A stretch of DNA of 59,885 bases, from contig RQSC01000520.1 in assembly GCA_013416795.1 (NCBI GenBank), positions 11,280-71,164 on the forward strand. The letters are read 5' to 3'. The stretch comes from Prasinococcaceae sp. CCMP 1430. Its lineage: Eukaryota; Prasinodermophyta; Palmophyllophyceae; Prasinococcales; Prasinococcaceae. Of this stretch, positions 42,211 through 55,827 are shown piece by piece. The position numbers and the translations under genes are program-made. How positions within the stretch are numbered: position 1 is the first letter of the stretch; every line of letters starts with the position of its first letter. The notes beneath the pieces are model-generated. The model worked only from the letters and a program-made list of their open reading frames with translations, did no database searches and was not told the origin of the DNA.

Positions 42211-44434
42211 TTACTCGTCGCCTGCCATCGCCTCCAGCTTGTGCTTGGCCAAGAAGGCCGCCAGGCCGGCCTCCGCGTCGTCCTCACCAAGCAGAGTCTC
42301 GAGCTTGAGTCCGCTCTGCGCGAGCAGTTCCTTGGCCTTGGCCTCCCCCGCGCCCTCAGTGTCTGCAACCCAGCGCAGCAAATGGCACACAAGCGCGAGC
42401 CCCGGGCCAAACTTCACGAGGTCGCCCTCATTGGCATCTGCCACTGCCTTGCCCACGTCGCCGAGCGCGAGCACGCCCTCGAGAACGAAGCGCGCAAGAA
42501 GCCCACCAATGAACTCTGGCGCACGCGGCAGGTCCATGGCAGCTTCGTCCAGCCCCTCGATGATCGCGTTGGCGCCTGCGCACACATGGGCGGGCGTGAA
42601 GACTGGCGGGGCCTTCTTGCCGTCGGCGCCCTCGCCCTCGCCTTCCTTCAGCAGTTGGAGAATGAGGTCGCCCATGAGCGCAAAATAGCCCTTGAGGTCG
42701 CCCTTCTGCGAGTACGTCGCCTCGGCCATCTTCGCGATGACGAGGCCATGCTGCGCAGGTGCCTTCAGCTCGGCCACGCACAGGATAGCCTCCTTGAGCC
42801 CCGCCTCGCGCAGGCCGTAGTACTCGGCGATGAGGGCCTTGGTCTTCTTCTCGATGTGCTCCTCCGAGTGCCCAGCTGGCGCCTCCGGCTTGGGCGGAGC
42901 CTTGGGCGCCTCCTGTGACGGCGGCGCCCCCCTGCCGGGGGCGTTCGGCAGGATTCCACGTCCAGGCGGGCCTGGCGGCCTGGGTGGGCCGGGCGGGCCG
43001 GGCCGCCCGGGCGGGCCGAGGCGGGCCGGGCGGGCCGGGCGGGCCGCGCATCCCACCAGGTGCGTTGCCCATTGGACGAAGCCCTGGCGGGCCCGGTGGC
43101 CCACCCCCCGCGCCGCCACGCGCGCCCTGCCCGCTCATCATGCCGCCGCGGGGGCCCAGCACGCCACCAGCGCCCGCAGCGCCCTGCGAGAGCGGCCTGC
43201 GATTGGGCGGCTCGTCGCGGCGGAAGCCGCCGCCGATGGGCCCGTTGTTGGGGTTGCCCATGAAGCCGCCGCTGTTGCCTCTCCTGAAGTCACCCGGTCC
43301 AGAATCGAACCCGCGGCTGGGGCCGCCGCGCATGCCACCGCGCATGTTGCCCGCGGCCTTGCGCTGTGCCTCCATCTGCGCCTCGCGGTGCACATCCTCG
43401 ATCTTTTTGGGGCCCTCCTTCTTGCGGCGCGCGCGCCAGCCGTGGCCACGCATCTCAATCAGATCTGCCAACAGGAAGCGGATGCGCGACGACGTGTTCT
43501 CCTTGTCACGCGACAAATCCCTGATGCGGCGGAAGTACGCTTCAATGTGCGCCTTGGCGTCAGGGGTGTCGAGCATCTCGCCCACTGTGCTGAGCAGCTT
43601 GCATAGCGCCTCCAAAGTGTCCTCCTCGGGCGGCGCCTGCAGCAAGTTTTGCACGCAGATATGCATGATCTTGTCGGTAATCATGCGCTGCTTGTACAGC
43701 TCGCCCACAAAGGTGACATTGTTGAGCGACTTCTTGCGGCGCATCATCTCCTCGTACTCCTCTTTCTCGCGCGCGAGGCGCTCGTCATATTCGCGCTTCT
43801 TCTTCTCCTCCGCGGTCTCCTCCTTCTTCTCCTCGCCCGCGTTGGCCTTGTCGCCCTCCTCTTTCTCGACTTCGTCGCCATCCTTCTTCTCCTCCTGGTC
43901 GGCGTCATCACCTTCCTTCTTCTCCTCCTTGTCCTCCTTCTTCTCCTCGCCGTCCTCCTTCTTCTTCAGGCCCTGGATGACTGTGTCAAATTTCTCCTGG
44001 CACTTCGCGAGCATGAGCTTCTTGAAGGTGAGCTTCGCGCCGTTCTCCTCGAACACTGGAACATCGGCGTTGAGTCGCGCGCAGAGCTGAGCATAGAGCT
44101 CGCAGAACGTAGGCTCGAGAAGCGCCTTGTCGAAGATCAGTGAGATGACGCCACGCAGCATGGAGATCGAGTCGATGCCGACGCCCATGATCTTTTCGAG
44201 GAGCGTCTCGAAGTTCTCCGGCGTCAGCTTGTTGAGGAGACCAATCAGGACCTTCATGCGCCTCTCGTCCTCCTCGAGGTCCTCGCTCTTGACGGGCGCC
44301 CACTTGTTTTCCGTCTTGTGCAGCTCAGGCAACGGGCCAGTAATGATGCCCTGCGGCATGGGCATGTCGCCACCGCGGCGACCGCCACGCCTATCCGGTG
44401 GCGGCGGCGGCAACGCCTTGCCACGTTCCCACAT

Positions 44435-44481
<47 letters not shown>

Positions 44482-46317
44482 GGGGGCCGCCGTGGTGGAA
44501 ATCGCGCCCGCCGCCGCCGCGAGGCGGACCGCCACCCATGCCATGCATGCGCGCACTCGCGATGCCAAGCGGCTTAATCTGCGCGGGGTTCAAGTGGCCC
44601 ATCGGATGCCCACCTGGAGACAGCATCGGGCCGTCATGTCCGCCATGTCCGCCTCCGCCGCCGCCACGACGCTCCCAGTTGCCGTCCGAGCCCCCACCGC
44701 CGCCGCCGCGCCCGCGGCGTCCGCCGCCGCCACCGCCACCCATGCCTGGGGGCGGTCCACCCGCCGCCGCCTGCAACCTCTGCTGCTCATACGGAAAGAA
44801 AACCTCGAGCTTCTGCACGATGTCAGGCGCCACCGTGTTGAAGACGCGCACGGCCTGCAACCAGTCCCTCGGGTAGCGCTTCACCCCGTCGTCGCCCATG
44901 GGTGGGCACGGGGGCGGGGCCTTTGGCTTCTCAGGCTCTGCCGGGGGTGCTTTGAGACCAGGAGGACCACCAGCCGCCGGTTTGTCCGCCTCCTTGGCCT
45001 CGTCGCTGGCCTTGCTCTCACCGTCGGCCTTGGGCTCGTGGTCGGCCTTGGGCTCCTCCGCCTTGGGCTCCTCCGCCTTGAGCTCCTCCTCCTTGGGCTC
45101 CTCGGCCTTGGGCTCGTCGTCGGCCTTGGGCTCCTCGGCCTTGGGCTCATCCACCTTGGGCTTCTCCGCCGTGGGCTCAACCTTAGTCGATTCCTCGTTG
45201 TCAGCAATCGACATGGAACCGATCTCGGCGGCGATGGCGGCGACACCATCGGTGCCCGGCGCGGGCTCGGCCTTTGCCGGCGCGGGCTCAACCTTCGGCG
45301 AAGCGGCGTTGTCCGCGGCCGGCACTTCAGGCCTCGCCTCCTCCTGTTTGGGCTCAGCCTGATCCTTCGGCGCCTTGACGGCCGCTGGCTCGGATGCCGT
45401 TGCAGCCGGCATCTCCGGGGCAGGTTCGGCCTTCGCGGCTTCGGTCACGTCGGCCTTGGCCTCACCCTCCTTCTTGTCGGGCGATGCCTTCACCTCCTTG
45501 CCGCTGTTGGGGTTGACAATCTTGATAGCCGCACTTACGCGCTTCTTGGCGGGCGCGGCCACCGGCGTGCCCCGCGCGGGCGCCTGCGGCGGCCCACCCG
45601 GCTGCGCCACCTGGGGCACCTGCCCTGGGAAGCCAGCCGCTGGGCCGGCCCCGCTCGCACCGACCTGCGGAGGCATGCCTTGCATGTGCCCGCCGGGCAT
45701 GCCGCCCAACGGCGGCGGCTGCTGTCCGGGCGCGCCGGGCATGGGAAACATGCCCGGCACGCCAGGCGCGCCGGCGAGCCCTGGTGGCATGCCCGGCATG
45801 CCCGGAATCGGCGGCATGCCTGGCATGCCGAGCGGCGGCGCCATGCCTATGCCGCCGGGCTTGATCGACGGCACTGAGCCGAACGCGGGCATGCCGCCCA
45901 TCGCGCCGTCGAGGCCGGCGGCTCCCATGCCGGGAATCCCGTGCGGCAGGCCGAGGGACGTCGGGGGGGGCGCCAGGAAGCCCTCGGGCGGTGGCGAGGC
46001 GCTCATCATGCCAAGCACACTCGCGCCGGGCGGCGTGCCGATGGGCATTGCGCCCATGCCGTCGAGCTGGTCGGGCAGGCGCATGCCGGCAATGGGTATG
46101 CCAGGGGCGCTGGCGCTCACGCCGGGCGGCGGCGCGAGCCCTGGCGCGGGCGGCACGCCAGAGCTAGCGCCGAGAATATCGCCGCCGATCGAGCCGAACT
46201 GCGGGAGCGGACCACCCGCGCCGAGCGGGGCTGGCTGCGCGGCCGTCGGCATGGGCATGGGCGCACCTGGATTCAAAGCGGCCTGCGGCAGCGCGGGGGC
46301 GCCGCCCTTGCTGGCGC
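42211..46317 (-). CDS. eIF4G-like translation initiation scaffold (5' exon(s) missing)
   Basis: The main exon runs 46317-43057 and the last 42971-42211. The N-terminal ~470 residues are Met/Pro/Gly-rich, then Ala/Glu/Lys-rich. An eIF4E-binding motif KRYPRDWLQAV (YxxxxL) lies near 44870, followed by RGG-type Gly/Arg repeats. The MIF4G domain spans roughly 44330-43440 (WAPVKSEDLEEDERRMKVLIGLLNKLTPENF...LLADLIEMRGHGWRARR), with a long acidic/Lys insertion (EEKKEDKEEKK). An MA3-like C-terminal domain is encoded by the last exon (EHIEKKTKALIAEYYGLREAG). Between them the frame shifts inside a Gly-Pro repeat; an 85-bp intron (42972-43056) fits in phase. The acceptor at 46318 is preceded by GCTGAC (46375-46370), but no upstream exon exists because foreign sequence follows. 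Confidence 0.9.
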
Positions 46318-46437
46318 CTGCGGGCGAGCAATGGCACCACGCATCGGCGGCACGGGGTGCGCAAGATGTGTCAGCGACGACTATCTGCCTCGACGCGCGC
46401 GGACTCGCACACAACGCCATACGGAGAGGGTAGCGCA

Positions 46438-46968
46438 ATCCGCTCGCCGCTCGCCGGCTGGCACGAACCTCTCCCTCCGCCGCGGCCGCTGCCGCGGCTG
46501 GTCGTCGTCGTGGCGCTCGTGCTCTCTTTCGCCCTCTCCGCCTGGTACATCCTTGACGGCGCGGGGACGGGAATGTCCTCCGTAGAGATGTCTCTGGAGA
46601 CCGGGGCCGCCGGGGCGCTGATCGCGGGCACAGACGATATGATCGCGCCTCATGTCTGGTCGTTCCGCTACGCCGTGGTCGTGTTCGTCATGTGGTGGCT
46701 GATGATGGTCGCCATGATGATACCCAGCGCGGCCCCCACCGTTTTGCTTTACGGCGCGCTGTATAGAGAGCGTGGCGCGTTGGGGGCGCTCGAATTCCTC
46801 GCCGGATATCTTACGATCTGGGGCGCGTTCAGCCTTGCAGCGACCCTGGTTCAGGGGCTTTTGGCGTCAATCGGCCTGATGTCGGCGATGTACATGAACG
46901 TCGGCAGCACATACCTGGCGGCCGTGGTTCTGATCGGAGCCGGGGTCTATCAATGTTTTATATATTAA
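46438..46968 (+). pseudogene. Fragment of a bacterial DUF2182 integral membrane protein gene
   Basis: The frame encodes LVVVVALVLSFALSAWYIL, then SFRYAVVVFVMWWLMMVAMM-IPSAAPTVLLYGALYRERG, FLAGYLTIWGAFSLAATLVQ and YLAAVVLIGAGVYQ. This is the DUF2182 family (predicted metal-binding membrane protein), which is bacterial and frequent in Proteobacteria. The similarity stops at GVYQ (about 46953), before the conserved Cys-containing C-terminus, and the frame then runs into a TAA in plastid-like sequence. The upstream boundary lies between about 46376 and 46490. There is no intron and no eukaryotic neighbour relationship. It is most likely contamination joined by mis-assembly, less likely an inserted bacterial fragment. 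Confidence 0.8.
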
Positions 46969-47122
46969 ACATTTAAAAGAAAATCAACATGTCTGTACAA
47001 CGTGTGGTTATCATTTACGTATGAATAGTACGGACCGTATTCAATGTTTAGTTGACGAAGGAACATGGATTCCATTATTTACAGAATTAACACCTACTGA
47101 CCCATTATCCTTTAAAGATAAA
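46958..47122 (+). pseudogene. accD: Fragment of plastid accD (acetyl-CoA carboxylase carboxyltransferase beta subunit)
   Basis: This AT-rich 165-bp stretch stands out sharply from the flanking GC-rich DNA. In one frame it reads LYIKHLKENQHVCTTCGYHL, then RMNSTDRIQCLVDEGTW and DPLSFKDK. That is the second zinc-finger CxxC and following region of AccD, with A/T-ending codons as in plastid genes. Both ends are cut: the first CxxC pair is missing upstream, and similarity ends at KDK before the GC-rich sequence resumes. It is either a nuclear plastid-DNA insertion or a chimeric contig segment. Confidence 0.85.
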
Positions 47123-48349
47123 CGTGGCGGAGTTGTAATGAGGTGTGATGGATGGGGGCAGGGGGTAGTGCGAGAGGGGGGCTCACTGCGTCAGCTCTGC
47201 GTTGGCTCGCGCGTGCGCACAGCGCACGTCGCGGGTAGGGTCGCGCGCGCGCGGCGGCGCTGCTAAGGTCTACGCCTCGCGGCCACATGGCGCAGCGCAC
47301 AGGCTGCAGAGGCGGGATGCGGGGCGGGGTAGCGGAGCGAGGCGATCCGCGCGCCTCGCGCACGCCCGGTGCCCCGCGGCGGGCGCGCACACGCGGGCCA
47401 CATGGCGCCGCCACGCGGGGGGGGCGCATTCCCGCCAGCAGGCAAAAAAAAAAATGCGTCACCCGCGCTGGACGGGCCCGCCACCGCCACCGCTGCGGCT
47501 GCGCCAGCGGACGCTGACACTGTGGCTGGGATCACGGTGCTGCCGCCCGCGAGGGCTGCTGCGGAACCCTCCCCCGTGCCTGGCCCTGCCTGCGCGCAGC
47601 AGCGGCTGCCGCTGCCGCCAGCCTGCCCCCGCGCGAGTGCATGGGCACGCTAGTGCGCGCGCGCACACGCCAGCAAAAAAAAAAATCGCGCGATCGATCG
47701 GCAGGCACGGCCACGCAGCGCACATCGCGCAGCGCGCAATCGAGAGGTGCCGGGGGTGGGGGTGAGAGGCAGAGGGGAAGTGGGGTCTCCCATCCTCCAA
47801 CGACACTCGCGCGCCCTCTCCCCACCCTGTCGCTCCTCCCCCCCCCCGTCCCGCCGCGCGACGCACCCCCTTCCGCCGCGGCCTGCCCCGCGGCCGCCGC
47901 CGCCGACGCGTGCGCGCGCCAAGCCGCCGCGCCAAACCGCGCGCGCGCGCGCGCCTGGCCGAACGGCGAAACCCAAACCCTGCCCCCATGCGCACACATC
48001 AGAATGCACCTCTCGAGAGGCGATTCGGACCCTGGTGGAGACTCACCCCAACGCGCGGCACACGGCGCGCGCGCGCGCGCGGTTGGGTTCGCTCCACCTG
48101 CCGGCCTCGGCGCAGCGCGCGCGCACAGGCGTTTTTTTTTTTTTTTTTGGATGCGGGGTGGGGCCGAGCGACCGGGCCCGGGAGCTGCGGGCCCAGGAGC
48201 TGCGGGGTGGGCTGCTGGGTGGCCGAGCGGCGGCACGCGCGAGGTGGCGGACGGACGGATGCGCCTACAATTGATTATCACCCGACAGCGGTCCCGCCGC
48301 CCGCCCGGGGTGGGGGGTGGAGGGTGGGAGGGCACCGCGCACCGTTCGT
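47123..48349. other. Intergenic region without a recognised gene
   Basis: The DNA is GC-rich, with poly-A tracts near 47445 and 47677 and an 18-nt poly-T tract near 48130. Alternating CG repeats occur at 47936-47952 and 48070-48084. Long open frames here are composition artefacts rich in Arg, Ala and Pro. It is not possible to say which parent sequence this side of the accD junction belongs to, apart from its continuity with the GSK3 gene. Confidence 0.5.
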
Positions 48350-49902
48350 TCAGCCTGACGAGCCCCCTGCCCCACCCCCCGCGGCGGCCTGCGCGCGCTG
48401 CAGCTGCTCCCGCCCGTGCCGCGGCACGAGGCGGTTGACGAGGTCCTCCGAGGCGCCCTTGAGCTCCTCTGGCCGGAAGTCGAAGAGCGGGGGCGGCGGG
48501 CGCCCGTTGGGCAGGCGCAGGTTGGGATCGCGCAGCTCGTCGAAGTATGGGTGCGCGCACACTTCCAGCGCCTTGTAGCGCAGGTTGGGCGAGTACTGCA
48601 GCATCTTGGACACGAGCTCGACGGCGTCCTGGGGCATCCTCTTGTTAAAGACCTTGGTCCAGGGGTGCGCCTTGATCTGTGGGAACTTGAACTCGGTGTA
48701 GTTGGGGTTCATCGTGTGGATCTCCTCGCGCGTGGGCGTGCCCAGCACCTTGATGATCTCGACGAGCTGGTCCACGCCGGACTCCCCCGGGAAGAGCGGC
48801 TGCCTTAGCAGCAGCTCGGCCATCACGCATCCCATCGACCAGATGTCGATCGCTGTTGTGTAGTCTGTCGCCCCGAAGATGAGCTCGGGCGCGCGGTAGT
48901 AGCGGCTGCAGATGTATGATATGTTCGGCTCGCCACGCACCAGGATCTTCGCGCTGCCGAAGTCGCACAGCTTGAGCTGGTGGGTGGTCGTGTTGACGAG
49001 GAGGTTCTGCGGCTTGATGTCGCGGTGGCACACGCCCTTCGAGTGGATGTACGCCAGACTGCGCGCCATCTGGTACATGTACAGCTTGACGTGCAGGCTG
49101 GGGATGCGCTGGTTGACTTTCCTGAACTTCCTGGCCACGTTGTACACCGTGTCGGGGACGTACTCGAGGACCAGGTTGAGATACACCTCCTCTTTCTTCG
49201 TGGTACTGTAGTAGCAGTGCTTCAGGCGCACCACGCACGGGTGGTCGAGGATGCGCATGATCTGCAGCTCGCGGTTCTTAAACCGCTTGTCCTGCAGTAC
49301 CTTCTTGATGGCCACTGTTTCGTTCGTCTCCAGGCACGTCGCCATCACCACCACACCGAAGCTCCCATTTCCGACCACATCCTCCACCTGGTAGTTCAGA
49401 GTATACCGCTGCCCATTGTGCATGCACTGCGTGTGAATGACCTGCCCCTGCTCCGCGGTGTTGCCCGTGTCCATCGTCGTCGTCTCATACACGCGATCGA
49501 TGTCATCACGCTCGTGGCGACCGCTGCCGTTGAGATCCATCTCCTGCGCGGAGCAGCGAAAAGCAGAGGGGACACCGCGCGCCGGGGCGATGCGCAATGC
49601 AGCGGCCAACATGACCTCGTCAGCACCGCAGTCCGTCGGCGCGCAAGCGGCGCACGCAGAAACTGCGCGAGCGGGCGCGAGCGGGCGCGAGCGAGCGAGT
49701 GGCCCGCTCCCCCTCCCGTGGAAACGACCAGCGGCAGCCAAGGTCCGAGTCCACGGCGCATATGCGCAAGGCCCGCACCGCCAGCAGGCAACCCGGCTGG
49801 TGCCTCGTCTGCGCCAGCCTTGCACGCGGTCCCAAGCGCGGCGTTCCAACGCACCTCAAGTTCTCGAGCAGCAGCTGCGGTATCTGTGCTCGAACCGGCC
49901 AT
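48350..49902 (-). CDS. Glycogen synthase kinase 3 / shaggy-like Ser/Thr kinase
   Basis: Exons 49902-49855 ([16 protein letters not shown]) and 49543-48350 join in phase 0 to give 413 aa. The intron has a GTGCGT donor, GCTGAC near 49617 and a GCAG acceptor. Kinase hallmarks are [13 protein letters not shown] (Gly loop), the VAIKK lysine, [17 protein letters not shown] and the GSK3-specific activation-loop [22 protein letters not shown] including its regulatory Tyr. The substrate-docking residues typical of GSK3 and the C-terminal [11 protein letters not shown] are intact. GSK3 phosphorylates primed substrates in many signalling pathways in cytosol and nucleus. Length and order are normal; the Ser-9-type N-terminal inhibitory motif of animals is absent. 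Confidence 0.96.
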
Positions 49903-50658
49903 GCTATTGCTGCCTGCGCGACCGGCGCAGGCACGCCGCGCCCGAAAGCGCCGCGGGGGCGCACAGCGCCCCAATGCGGGCACGCGTGGGGGCGCCGGCC
50001 CATTCAGGTGCAGGGCAACGCGACAGCCGTCCAGAGACCACGCGCGCGACAATGGCGTTGCCACGCGCGAGCGGACATAGGCGGCGCGAGAGGTGGGCGC
50101 ACGCGCGCATGCACGCGCGCATGCATGCGCGCCGTGAGCGCGAGCAGGGCGCACGTGCGTCAGCGACGACGCGTTTGAACACAGAGGCGCCCAGCGCCGC
50201 GCGGTGCCCGCGCGCACCGGCACCGCAGCGAGGAGCGCATTCGCCCGCGAGGAGTTGGCCAAGCACACGCTCTTTCCGCACCACGCAGTCGGCGCGCACT
50301 TAGACGGGCTGGGGCGAGGTGGGGGGTGCCACACGCAGCGCCGCGTGGCCACCAGCGAGGTCGAAGGGAAAGAAACGGGGAAAAAGGGGGGCAAAAAAGG
50401 CGACCGTGCGCGTGCAACGCGCGCGCGGGGGGGGGGGGCAAAGAGGGGCCAACCCGCCTTGCGCAGGGCGCGATTGCCCCCGCTCGAGCGCATTCGGACA
50501 GCTTTGGGCCACTGGCGACCCCCCTGAGCATCCGCTGCGCGCACGCGCGCCGCGATGCCCCTGCCGGCCCCCGGGGGGACCACAACGGTGCACCCCCCCG
50601 CGCGCGACCACGGCATTTCAAATTTTTTGCGGCTCCACCGTGGGGAAAAAAAAAATCG

Positions 50659-50709
<51 letters not shown>
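50659..50709 (+). repeat. Poly-C homopolymer, 51 nt
   Basis: An uninterrupted C51 is preceded by GGGGAAAAAAAAAATCG and followed by ACAGG. It is the same length as the intronic C51 at 38916. Confidence 0.95.
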
Positions 50710-50917
50710 ACAGGCGCGCAGGCGCGCGCGCGCGCAGTGGCCGCTGGCGCCGCCATCGCCGCACCACCCAGCGCCAGCCCGGCCCAGGCCAGCCCGCATC
50801 ATGCATGCACGCAAACAACACGGAAAAACAACGAGGAAACGCAACAACAACAACAAAAAAAAAAAAACCGGAGGAAGGAAAAGTGGAATGTTTGTCGGGC
50901 TCTTGTTCGTGTTGGGG

Positions 50918-50942
50918 TAAGGGTTAGGAGTTAGGGTTAGGG
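50918..50942. repeat. Interstitial telomere-like repeat (TTAGGG variants)
   Basis: TAAGGG, TTAGGAG, TTAGGG, TTAGGG and TCTGGG occur in succession. It is a short degenerate array in the GSK3/UAP56 divergent promoter region. Confidence 0.6.
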
Positions 50943-51532
50943 TCTGGGTGCAGGTGCGTTCGCACCCGCGCGCGCCCGCGCGCACCCGCGCGCCCTTTTT
51001 TTTTTTCCCCTCCAGCTCAGGCCCTGTTGGCCTGCGTGTATGGGAGACGCGCGGAACCGGCTCCAGCCAGGAAGAAGCTTCTTGCCCGAGGCACCGACCG
51101 ACAGACCGAGGCCCGGCGGGCGTTTCCCGGGTGGTTCCTGGGGGTTCGCGGAGGGGCTCCGACCGAGACCTCCGCCCGCGACTCCGCCCGCTTGGCCTCT
51201 TGCTCTTGTGTGTCCTGCCTGTGGTTGCAGTTGCATGCTGAGTCCTGCACGCAGCTCCTTTTTTTTTTTTTTTTGCCAGGCCATGCCACGTCTGCACGCC
51301 CGACCGAACTCGAAAGAAATGCCGCGCGCGTGGAGTCGCGCGCACAGGTCGCCGTGGGATTTGATGGCGATGGTCAAATCGCAGGCGGGCCGCGCGCGTG
51401 GCGCGGGCGCCACTTCGCGCGTGCCACTTGCCGCGCCAGCAGCCCCGCGCGCCCCACCCACCCACCCACCACAAACACACACAGCACACAGGCCTGCCCC
51501 CGCCCGCAGCCCCGCAGCCCGAGACAGCGACC

Positions 51533-54353
<2,821 letters not shown>

Positions 54354-54613
54354 ATTCCTTTTGGCGAACTTATGTATAAGATGCGATTCCAGAGTGTAGC
54401 TCCCCGTCGCTCGCAGCGAGGTTGGCGCTTGCTTGCTCTGTTTGGAGGGGAAGCAGAGAGCGCGAGTGCGTGCGGCAGCATGGGGAGAAAGCCCTGATTA
54501 TAGAGTCGTCTTGCGAGCGCGCGCCGGCTCCTACCAGCGCCCAGCAAGCAGCGATTATTAGATGTGCTCTCTGCGGTCATTGCGCCTGGGCGGGCGGGCG
54601 CCGAGTGAATATG

Positions 54614-55827
54614 TCAGCTCGATGTCATCCAGGGGTCGACGTCAACTCGCGGGCTCGCACCCTGATGCACGAGTCGCCGGGCGCGCAGCGCCTCTTCCCC
54701 CCCACACGCTCCATGAGGGCGATGTGTTCCCATCCCATACACCCCCCACACACCCCACACCCCGCACCACTTACCCTCAGGGCGGCCTCTGCTTCCTCCG
54801 CGAGCGCAACGAGCTCCGCGGCGCTCGCGCGGTTTTTGGGGTCTGCTTGCAAGCAGCGCTTGACGAAGCGCTCGATGCGCTCCGAGCTGCGCGCCGCTGG
54901 CAGCGCATCGTACGCGCAGTTGACGATGGCGCGCCCGAGCGTGTAGTAATTGAGGCCTGGCTTGTCGAAGGGCGAGCGCAGCGCCGCCATCTCGTATGCC
55001 AGGCAGCCAAGCGACCACACATCGCTCGCGAAGTCGTACGGCTTGCCTCTGATGACCTCGGGGCTCATGTAGAAAGGTGTTCCCACCATCGACTGCAGCT
55101 CGACCGTTTTGGACGACATCACGCGCGAGAGGCCCAGATCGCCAAGCTTGACTGTGCCGTCGGACCCCAAGAAGACATTGCTGGGCTTGAGATCCCGGTG
55201 CATTACCCTCCGCGAGTGCATGTGCGCGAGGCCACTCGCTGCCTGCCGCAGCACCGACCAAATCGTGTGCTCGGGCAGGAGCTCGGAAGCCAATGCCTCC
55301 CCATCGCTGCTGGCGCCGACATCGCCGGCGCCGACCCCGCCGCGTGCGGCCCCCGCGCCGCCCGCGCACTCCTCCCCACGCACCCTCGCGAGCAGTTTGC
55401 CGACGTCGCCAGCGTCTGCCCACTCGAGCACGATGGCCAGCTCGTTGTCCTCCAAGAAGCTGTCCACGTAGCGAACGATGTTGGGATGCTCAAGGGTCTG
55501 GAGCGAGCGCACCTCATTGACGCAGTCTGCGCGCCTCTCCTTGTCCATGATGGAGAATATCTGCACGCGTTTGAGTGCCACGCGCTCGCCCGTGCGCCGG
55601 TCGGACGCGCAGAAGACGGTGGAGTACTTCCCGGAGCCAATGGGCGCGCCGACGTCGTACTGCGAGAGGCGGCTCGACGAGCGAGGTCGCACGCCGCTCC
55701 CGCTCGCCCCGCTGCCCGACGAGCCGCCCGAGCACGACGTCACCGCGAGGGCGGGGGGCGCATCGTCCATTGACATGTCGAGTGCTGGCTCCTGCGCGTG
55801 GGCGGCGCCAGACATGGCCTCCTCCAT
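54614..55827 (-). CDS. NEK6/7-like protein kinase
   Basis: Exons 55827-54775 and 54661-54614 join in phase 0 to give 366 aa. The first intron has a canonical GTAAGT donor. The kinase domain starts at YDVGAPIGSGKYSTVFCASD, with VALKR, HRDLKPSNVFL, and GDLGLSR, where DLG replaces DFG as in NEK6/7. VGTPFYMSPEVIRG and SDVWSLGCLAYEMAAL follow. An Ala/Gly-rich insertion of about 30 residues sits between the hinge (VLEWADAGDV) and helix E. The ending after splicing, GASPRVDVDPWMTSS, is short. NEK6/7 kinases act in mitosis and cilia-related processes in other eukaryotes; a role here is not evident. The final 16-codon exon is inferred by phase only. Confidence 0.9.

Larger units (their letters stand above)
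49903..51532. promoter_or_regulatory. Divergent intergenic region of GSK3 and UAP56 genes with homopolymers and telomere-like repeats
   Basis: The 1.6 kb contains a GCGCGCATG-type repeat near 50100-50130, an A10 tract directly before C51 at 50659-50709, a poly-A tract near 50857, and TTAGGG-like repeats at 50918-50942. T tracts lie near 50997 and 51258. No coding region was recognised. The T-tracts and C-tract interrupt every long frame. Confidence 0.5.

Noticed and set aside
47532-48560. Overlapping long frames on both strands at 47.5-48.6 kb
   Set aside because: All are low-complexity Arg/Ala/Pro translations spanning homopolymers; none has a domain or consistent splice signals.
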